Shown here piece after piece: positions 32,240 to 37,914 of a stretch of 37,914 bases of DNA. The stretch lies in contig JBHGBF010000193.1 in the NCBI GenBank assembly GCA_041946865.1, forward strand, positions 1-37,914. Direction: 5' to 3'. The notes below the pieces were generated by a model. It did not search any database. It worked only from the letters and a program-made list of their open reading frames with translations, and was not told the DNA's origin. The position numbers and the translations under genes were made by a program. Position 1 is the first letter of the stretch. Each line of letters starts with the position of its first letter. The DNA is from RPQK01 sp041946865 (GTDB taxonomy: Bacteria > Acidobacteriota > UBA6911 > RPQK01).

Positions 32240-34186
32240 ATGAAGCGGATTGTCATCTCAGGCAGCCTGGCTTTTCTGATTATGCTCAACATCTTCGGTC
32301 TCACTCACGAGGTCTCCTCTCCGGACGGACAGAACGTGATCAAGGTCGAGGTCGGCGAAACGGTCAGCTACTCGGTTCTTCATCGCGGGCACCAGATTGT
32401 CGCCCCTTCCGCCATTTCGATGACCCTCGACGACGGACTGGTTCTGGGCCGGAACCCGCAGGTTCGGGAAGTACGAAAAGCTCAGATCAACCAGACGATT
32501 ACACCTGTGGTCAAGCACAAGCGGGCCTCGATCCTCGACAACGGCAATGAGTTGACAATCGACTTTCAAGGCGATTACAGCCTGGTCTTCCGTGCCTACA
32601 ACGATGGCGTTGCCTACCGGTTCGTCACTCGCCTGAACCGCGAGATCAAAGTCACAAGGGAACAGGCGACTTTCGCGTTCCCAGCCGACTATGCCGGCTA
32701 CCTCCCTGTTACCAAGACCCTCATGATGTCTTTTGAGAAGCCGTATGTCCACCAGCTCATCAGCAATTTGGCGACAGACGAGATGGTCTACCTGCCGATC
32801 ACGCTCGAGGGGCCCGACGGAATTCGGATCGGCATTACCGAGTCGGCGCTCGAGGATTATGCAGGCATGTTCCTCAAGAAAGCTGCATCGCAGCCCCATA
32901 CGCTCGAAGGGGCATTCGCCAGCTTCCCCCTCGAGGAAAAACAGCGGCGAGACCGGTACATGGATGTCACCGGGCGCGCCGATTACATCGCTGCAACGAA
33001 AGGCACGAGGCCTTTCCCGTGGCGGTTGATGATCATAGCCGACACGGACGCGGCGTTGATCGAAAGTGACCTCGTTTACCGGCTGGCTGACCCGCCTCGG
33101 CTGGCGGATACCTCCTGGATCCGACCGGGCAAGGTCGCATGGGACTGGTGGAATGCCTTGAATATATACGGAGTCGACTTTGCTTCCGGTGTGAATAACG
33201 CAACCTACAAGTATTACATCGATTTCGCGGCCAGGAACGGAATCGAATACGTGATCCTGGACGAGGGATGGTCTGAGCCCGCCGACTTGCTCAAACTGAG
33301 GCCCGAAGTCGACCTGAAAGAACTGGTGCAGTACGCCAATCAAAAGAAAGTCGGCCTGATTCTCTGGGTGGTGTGGCTTAGTTTGGAACGACAGCTTGAG
33401 CCGGCCATGAAAATGTTCGAGGACCTGGGAATCAAGGGAATCAAAGTCGATTTCATGGATCGCGATGACCAGAAGATCGTGAATTACTACTGGAAGATTG
33501 CGGCTGAAGCCGCCAAACGCAAAATGCTGGTTGACTTCCATGGGGCCTACAAGCCGGCCGGGCTGGACAGAGCTTATCCCAATGTCCTCACGCGGGAAGG
33601 AGTGATGGGGCTCGAGTACAGCAAGTGGAGCGATTCCATTACGCCGGAGCATGACGTCACGATTCCGTTCACCCGGATGCTGGCCGGCCCGATGGATTTC
33701 ACGCCGGGGGCGATGGTGAACGCCCAGAAGCAAGACTTCAGAGCCATTTTCGAGAGGCCCATGAGCCAGGGCACCCGCTGTCATCAGCTCGCCATGTTCG
33801 TTGTCTATGAGAGCCCGCTGCAGATGTTGTGTGACACGCCCTCTAACTACGACCGCGAGCCCGAGATCCTGGACCTGCTTGCAAACGTTCCGAGCGTCTG
33901 GGAGGAGTCGCGGGTCCTGGATGGAAGAATCGGCGATTACGTGGTCGTTGCCCGGAGGTCCGGACAGGACTGGTACATTGGCGCCATGACTGACTGGGAA
34001 CCTCGCACACTCGTCCTCGACCTCGGTTTCCTGAGCGGCCAGGCTGCGGAGATCTGGCAGGACGGGGTAAACGCCAACCGGTGGGCCAGCGACTACCGGC
34101 GTAGCCGGCAGCAAATTACCGGTAAGACGGAAATTAAGCTTGCGCCCGGCGGCGGCTGGGTGGCCCGTGTGCGGCCAGCCAGGTAA
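32240..34186 (+). CDS. Exported GH97-family glycoside hydrolase, probably retaining alpha-galactosidase type
   Basis: 648 residues with a hydrophobic N-terminal signal (about 1-21). N-terminal beta-sandwich, central TIM barrel and C-terminal beta domain follow the GH97/SusB plan. Key segments are KVDFMDRDDQ at 402-411, MLVDFHGAYKPAG, REGVMGLEYSKWSD and PFTRMLAGPMDFTPG. In retaining GH97 enzymes (Bacteroides BtGal97b) an aspartate in the KVDF segment is the nucleophile, matching Asp404 here. The inverting SusB type has NAHE where this protein has VDFHG, so the retaining alpha-galactosidase-like branch is favoured. CGGAG lies 7 nt before the ATG. A POT-family transporter follows on the same strand after 111 nt. 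Confidence 0.9.
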   Translation: MKRIVISGSLAFLIMLNIFGLTHEVSSPDGQNVIKVEVGETVSYSVLHRGHQIVAPSAISMTLDDGLVLGRNPQVREVRKAQINQTITPVVKHKRASILDNGNELTIDFQGDYSLVFRAYNDGVAYRFVTRLNREIKVTREQATFAFPADYAGYLPVTKTLMMSFEKPYVHQLISNLATDEMVYLPITLEGPDGIRIGITESALEDYAGMFLKKAASQPHTLEGAFASFPLEEKQRRDRYMDVTGRADYIAATKGTRPFPWRLMIIADTDAALIESDLVYRLADPPRLADTSWIRPGKVAWDWWNALNIYGVDFASGVNNATYKYYIDFAARNGIEYVILDEGWSEPADLLKLRPEVDLKELVQYANQKKVGLILWVVWLSLERQLEPAMKMFEDLGIKGIKVDFMDRDDQKIVNYYWKIAAEAAKRKMLVDFHGAYKPAGLDRAYPNVLTREGVMGLEYSKWSDSITPEHDVTIPFTRMLAGPMDFTPGAMVNAQKQDFRAIFERPMSQGTRCHQLAMFVVYESPLQMLCDTPSNYDREPEILDLLANVPSVWEESRVLDGRIGDYVVVARRSGQDWYIGAMTDWEPRTLVLDLGFLSGQAAEIWQDGVNANRWASDYRRSRQQITGKTEIKLAPGGGWVARVRPAR

Positions 34187-34212
34187 ACAGGAGCAGAGAA
34201 ATATTCATCCAC

Positions 34213-34263
34213 GAACCAACCCGAACACAAACCGAGGTTGTCCCGTTCGCGATGGGTTGGTTC
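34213..34263 (+). promoter_or_regulatory. 10-bp hairpin in the leader of the POT transporter gene
   Basis: GAACCAACCC (34213-34222) pairs exactly with GGGTTGGTTC (34254-34263) around a 31-nt loop, starting 26 bp after the GH97 stop. It has no T-run, so it is more likely a leader or mRNA-stability structure than a terminator. Confidence 0.4.
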
Positions 34264-34297
34264 TCGGATCAGCCTGCTGTCTTGAACGCAACAACAT

Positions 34298-35584
34298 ATG
34301 CAAAAACGAACCCCTTTTCCACGCGTGTTCTGGGTCGCCAACACGATTGAAGTGCTCGAGCGATTTGCCTATTACGGCATTTACTTCGGCTTCGGCATCT
34401 ATATGGCTCATCTCGGGTACTCGAGAACTCAGCTAGGCGCCGTGCAGAGTATCTTCCTGCTGCTTTCCTACTTCACCCCGGTGGTCTCGGGCACCTTTGC
34501 GGACCGCTACGGCTTCAAGAGAGTCCTGATCATCGCGTACCTCGCCTACCTTCCCTCGATTCTCCTGCTGATCCTGACGCGCTCGTTCTCAGGCATCGCG
34601 CTCACGATGCTCAGCATCGGCCTGGCGGCCGGGATCTTTAAGCCGCTGATCGCCGGGACTATCCGCGCGGTCACGGACGGCACAAACAAGACACTCGGTT
34701 TCGGGGTCTTCTACGCCATGGTCAACGTGGGCGGCTCCTTTGGACCGATCGTCGCCGGGAAGCTTAGAGCCATTTCCTGGAACTATGCTTTTCTGGCCTC
34801 GGCCATCGCCATTGTGGTGATGCTCTTCATCACGATCTTCTTTTATAAGGAACCGAAGCGCGAGATCGAGGGAGCGACCCTGGGCCAGAAAATGGCTGAT
34901 ATCTGGCTGGCCCTTTCTGACATCAAGTTCACCGTTTTCCTCGTCTTGCTGGGACTGGTCTTCTGGCTTCCATTCTGGGCGTTTTTCAACCTGTGCGCCT
35001 TGTACGTCGATGCCAACATAGACACCCACAAGCTTTACCTCGGAATCAGGAGCGTGTTTGGCGAGGCTTTTGCCAACTTCTTCTCGCACGAAGAAAACGG
35101 CCAGCGACGGATCCTCGGAGAGACGATCTCGCACACCGGCTACATCATCATGATTTTTCAGGTGCTTGTGTCGTCGGTTGTGACCCGCTTCAAGGCCATA
35201 CCGGCCTTCCTCGCCGGCCTGTTCATCATGGCAATGGGGTTCGTGGTCCTCGGCTATGCGGCCGTCGGCGCCGCCACCCTGGTCTTTCTCGGTATCTTCT
35301 TTTTCGCGATCGGTGAAATGATCACCTCGCCGCGAATTCAGGAGTACATTACCTGGATAGCTCCCAAGGAGAAAGCAGGGCTTTACATGGGGGCGAACTT
35401 CCTCGGAACCGGAATCGGCGGGTTCACCAGCGGGTTCATCTACACGTCGCTCTACGGGTACTTCCAAAGGCAGGGCCACCCGGAGTACGTCTGGTACGCG
35501 TTGGCAGCCCACCTGATCGTCGGCATAGCCGCCTTGTTGATCTTCACCAGAACGGCCGGTGAGTTCCGTGAGAGGGAGGAGTGA
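34298..35584 (+). CDS. POT/PTR-like MFS transporter
   Basis: 428 residues, about 12 membrane helices. Helix 1 carries ExxERFAYYG (EVLERFAYYGIYFGFG), the proton-coupling signature of the proton-dependent oligopeptide transporter family, and the first cytoplasmic loop has GTFADRYGFKR. A hydrophilic insert of about 40 residues (DANIDTHKL to SHEENGQRRILG) lies between helices 7 and 8. The cargo could be di- or tripeptides, but this small branch also includes other solutes. The ATG at 34298 gives the family N-terminus but has no recognisable ribosome-binding site. It converges on the M3 peptidase gene. Confidence 0.83.
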   Translation: MQKRTPFPRVFWVANTIEVLERFAYYGIYFGFGIYMAHLGYSRTQLGAVQSIFLLLSYFTPVVSGTFADRYGFKRVLIIAYLAYLPSILLLILTRSFSGIALTMLSIGLAAGIFKPLIAGTIRAVTDGTNKTLGFGVFYAMVNVGGSFGPIVAGKLRAISWNYAFLASAIAIVVMLFITIFFYKEPKREIEGATLGQKMADIWLALSDIKFTVFLVLLGLVFWLPFWAFFNLCALYVDANIDTHKLYLGIRSVFGEAFANFFSHEENGQRRILGETISHTGYIIMIFQVLVSSVVTRFKAIPAFLAGLFIMAMGFVVLGYAAVGAATLVFLGIFFFAIGEMITSPRIQEYITWIAPKEKAGLYMGANFLGTGIGGFTSGFIYTSLYGYFQRQGHPEYVWYALAAHLIVGIAALLIFTRTAGEFREREE

Positions 35585-35588
35585 GGGG

Positions 35589-35672
35589 GTGACAAGGTGA
35601 CAGGGTGACAGTTACCGTTAGGCGGTTTCGAAATATGCATAAAGTGCAGCCCTCACCTTGTCACCTTGTCAC
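35589..35672. terminator. Long inverted repeat between convergent genes, built from short tandem repeats
   Basis: The left arm (35589-35608) and the right arm (35653-35672) are reverse complements over 20 bp with one mismatch. Each arm consists of repeated GTGACAAG-like (or TCACCTTG-like) units. It lies between the POT and M3 peptidase stops, the right arm overlapping the M3 stop codon, so it may be a bidirectional terminator. It is also a third family of short tandem repeat. Confidence 0.6.
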
Positions 35673-37780
35673 TTGAGGCCACGTTTTTCGAGCAGCGGCT
35701 CGACCGACGGTTCCCGTCCCCGGAAAGCCTTGTACATCTCCATCGCGTCCATCGTCCCGCCTTTTTCCAGGATGTTGGTCCGGAACGATTTTGCCGTGAC
35801 GGGGTCGAAGAGTCCCTTTTCTTTGAAGGCCTGGAAAGCGTCGCTGTCGAGCACCTCGCTCCAGATGTAGCTGTAGTAGCCGGCCGAATATCCTCCCGCG
35901 AAAATGTGCTGGAAGTAAGCGCTCCGATACCGTGAGATGATCTCGGGCATCAGGTGGATCTTGTCGAGCGCCGCCTTCTCAAAGGTCCTCGCCTCGACTT
36001 CCCTGGGCTCGGTGAGAGTGTGCCAGTCCATATCCAAAAACGAAGCAGCCAGGTACTCGACAGTCGCAAATCCCTGGTTGAATTTCTCTGCTTTCTTGAT
36101 CTTGGCCACGAGGTCATCGGGAATCACCTGGCCTGTTTTCCAGTGCCTGGCGAAGGCTTTGAGGACCTCGGGTTCGAGCGCCCAGTTTTCCATGATTTGC
36201 GAAGGAAGCTCCACGAAGTCACGAGGCACGGCGGTGCCGCTCAGGCTCTTGTACTGGACCTTTGAGAGAAGCGCGTGGAGAGCATGACCGAATTCGTGGA
36301 AGAGGGTTTCGACTTCTTCCAGCCGTAGCAGGGCGGGCTGCTGGCCGGCAGGGCGGGTGAAATTGCACACGTTGACGACGACCGGCCGGATATCCTTGCC
36401 GTTCTTCCGATACTGGCTGCGGAACCGGTTCGACCACGCGCCAACTCGCTTGCCGGGACGCGGATGGTAGTCGGCCAGAAAGACTCCGAGGTGACGTCCA
36501 TCGGCGTCTTTCACTTCAAAGGTCCGGACTTCGGGATGATACTTCGGGATATCCGTCCGTTCCTCGAAAGTCAGGCCGTAGAGCTTGTTCGCCACGTAGA
36601 AGGAACCCTGGCGGACACTGTCCAGGGTGAAGTACTCCCGGATCTGATTCTCGTCCAGATCGTACTTTGCCTTCTTGACCTTTTCCGAGTAATACCGCCA
36701 GTCCCAGGGTTCTAGTTTGAAGTCGGGTCCCTCGGCTTTGATCATCGCCTGGATGTCGGTCGCCTCTTTTTTGGCCACGCCCAGTGCCGGGGTCCAAAGC
36801 TCATTCAAGAGCTGGTAAACCTTCCCGGGGGTCTTGGCCATCCGCTCCTCGAGCACATAGTCGGCATGCGTCGGGTAGCCGAGCAGCCTGGCGCGCTCCA
36901 CGCGCAGGGCGGCGAGCCTGGAGAGGACAGACTTGTTGTCGTACTCGTTGCCGTTGTCTCCCCGCATAGCGTAGGCAGTCAGAATCTGACGCCTAAGCTC
37001 CCGATTCCGAGCATAGGACAGGAACGGCCAAATGCTGGGCGCCTGAAGCGTGTAAACCCATTTGCCCGCCAGGCCCGCGGCCTCGGCAGCCTCCGCGCCG
37101 GCGGCGACAATCGGTTCCGGAAGGCCGGCAAGGTCCTCGTTTTTCTCGATGACCAGGCGATATCCGTTCGTCTCCTTGAGGAGGTTCTGACCGAATTTCA
37201 GGCTGAGCAGGGCCAGCTCCTCATTGATCGCCCGCAGGCGCTTCTTCTGTTCGGGACCGAGTTTCGCTCCGCCCCGGACGAAGTCCTTGTGCGTCTCGTC
37301 GAGCAGCCGGCGTTGCTCAGCCGACAGGGCCAACTGGTCGCGCTGTTCCCACAGTTTGCGGACTTTCGCGAACAGTTCCTCGCTGAGCAGAATGTCGTCC
37401 CGAAGAGCTGTCAGCTCGGGGGAAATCTCCTTGGCGATTTGCTCCAGCTGATCGTTGGTTTCAGCAGAGCGAAGATTGCCGAACACGCCCTCGACTCGAT
37501 CGAGGAATTCTCCGCAGGCATCCAAGGCTTCGATAGCATTGGCGAAAGTCGGAGTTTCCTGGTTTTTGATGACGGCCTCGACCTCGCGTCGCTGCTGAGC
37601 AATGCCTTCCCTGAGGGCCGGCAGGAAGTGCTCGGTCCTGATCTGGTCAAACGGGGGGACCTGAAACGGGGTGGCCCATTCCATGAAAAACGGGTTGTTC
37701 TGCGGTCCTGAATCCTTCGGCTGAGCCATGAGAAACGTTACGATGAATCCGGGCGCTAAAGCCAGCCATAGCCATTTCAT
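35669..37780 (-). CDS. Exported M3-family (Dcp/oligopeptidase A-like) zinc metallopeptidase
   Basis: 703 residues beginning with a signal peptide (MKWLWLALAPGFIVTFLMAQ). The active-site helix LFHEFGHALHALLS has the two zinc-binding histidines and catalytic glutamate, and the third ligand is the glutamate in DFVELPSQIMENW. The rest is the helical prolyl-oligopeptidase-like shell of M3 peptidases. Length and motifs match dipeptidyl carboxypeptidase (Dcp), which removes C-terminal dipeptides; periplasmic location fits peptide recycling with the adjacent POT-family transporter. ATG 37780 has AAGGAGG 7 nt upstream; the upstream 22-codon extension is spurious. Confidence 0.92.
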   Translation of the reverse strand: MKWLWLALAPGFIVTFLMAQPKDSGPQNNPFFMEWATPFQVPPFDQIRTEHFLPALREGIAQQRREVEAVIKNQETPTFANAIEALDACGEFLDRVEGVFGNLRSAETNDQLEQIAKEISPELTALRDDILLSEELFAKVRKLWEQRDQLALSAEQRRLLDETHKDFVRGGAKLGPEQKKRLRAINEELALLSLKFGQNLLKETNGYRLVIEKNEDLAGLPEPIVAAGAEAAEAAGLAGKWVYTLQAPSIWPFLSYARNRELRRQILTAYAMRGDNGNEYDNKSVLSRLAALRVERARLLGYPTHADYVLEERMAKTPGKVYQLLNELWTPALGVAKKEATDIQAMIKAEGPDFKLEPWDWRYYSEKVKKAKYDLDENQIREYFTLDSVRQGSFYVANKLYGLTFEERTDIPKYHPEVRTFEVKDADGRHLGVFLADYHPRPGKRVGAWSNRFRSQYRKNGKDIRPVVVNVCNFTRPAGQQPALLRLEEVETLFHEFGHALHALLSKVQYKSLSGTAVPRDFVELPSQIMENWALEPEVLKAFARHWKTGQVIPDDLVAKIKKAEKFNQGFATVEYLAASFLDMDWHTLTEPREVEARTFEKAALDKIHLMPEIISRYRSAYFQHIFAGGYSAGYYSYIWSEVLDSDAFQAFKEKGLFDPVTAKSFRTNILEKGGTMDAMEMYKAFRGREPSVEPLLEKRGLK

Positions 37781-37856
37781 CCGTGATCCTCCTTGAAACT
37801 CGGACATTCTACACGGTTTTGCGGCTTGTAACAGCGGCGCCCCCACGCCATCGAAC

Positions 37857-37885
37857 AGAGCCGCAAGCGCAGCGCTTGCGGCTCT
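37857..37885. terminator. Strong 13-bp hairpin at the window edge
   Basis: AGAGCCGCAAGCG (37857-37869) pairs perfectly with CGCTTGCGGCTCT (37873-37885) around a 3-nt loop. It lies upstream of the M3 peptidase gene. It may end a gene beyond the window or be a REP-like palindrome. No T-run is visible on either side within the window. Confidence 0.6.
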
Positions 37886-37914
37886 CTGGACTTTGGCGAA
37901 AATAAACAGATGTG

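Noticed and set aside
32258..34114. Long minus-strand open frame opposite the GH97 gene
   Set aside because: GH97 motifs on the plus strand are unambiguous; the antisense product is unrecognisable.
1..37914. Toxin-antitoxin, restriction-modification or other defence genes
   Set aside because: I looked through all genes; none carries a nuclease, methylase or toxin signature apart from the housekeeping TatD and Ada proteins.

Overview
The window looks like a chromosomal segment from an Acidobacteriota-like bacterium, probably with an anaerobic or facultative energy metabolism. This placement is an inference from gene content: indolepyruvate and pyruvate-type ferredoxin oxidoreductases, a TAT-exported Gfo/Idh oxidoreductase, a DUF6807 (PmoA-like) exported protein, a GH97 glycosidase, a TPR protein with a lysine/proline-rich tail, a nucleotide-transporter-like MFS protein with HEAT repeats, and a two-component-type propeller sensor. 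No rRNA, tRNA, CRISPR array, prophage or complete transposase was seen.

Layout. 1-3.5 kb: a short direct-repeat cluster resembling an insertion-sequence end, an exported DUF6807 protein, two small membrane proteins and a glycosyltransferase-like protein. 3.5-8.7 kb (minus strand): an MFS/HEAT protein that probably starts at a CTG codon, a short CNBD protein with a broken C-terminus, a strongly structured non-coding stretch and an exported TPR protein. 9-16.3 kb: penicillin-binding protein 1A on plus, then a convergent minus-strand block larC-metG-tatD-polyprenyl synthase. 16.5-17.5 kb: an exported protein of unknown function.

17.6-23.8 kb: a two-part redox locus. Minus-strand iorA-iorB encode an indolepyruvate:ferredoxin oxidoreductase whose alpha subunit lacks the usual ferredoxin tail. 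Divergent plus-strand genes encode a gamma-subunit::GltD-like flavoprotein::ferredoxin fusion and a PorA-like alpha subunit, with no TPP-binding beta subunit after it. 23.9-26.6 kb: rhomboid protease, a small ABM-fold protein and a TAT-exported Gfo/Idh oxidoreductase.

27-31 kb is the most unusual part. A propeller sensor is fused to a methyl-accepting chemotaxis output domain and begins abruptly beside a 56-bp sequence that also occurs exactly at 16.4 kb. It is followed by a 21-unit heptamer array, a DinB/YfiT-like gene missing its 5' end, and a 50-unit array of the same heptamer in inverted orientation. 31-37.8 kb: Ada, a GH97 glycosidase, a POT-family transporter and an M3 metallopeptidase. 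The last two converge on a long inverted repeat made of another short repeat family.

The best candidates for something undescribed are the inverted heptamer arrays around the broken DinB gene, the split redox locus, the structured RNA-like stretch at 5.3-5.6 kb, and a methionyl-tRNA synthetase whose HIGH and KMSKS signatures are both altered.
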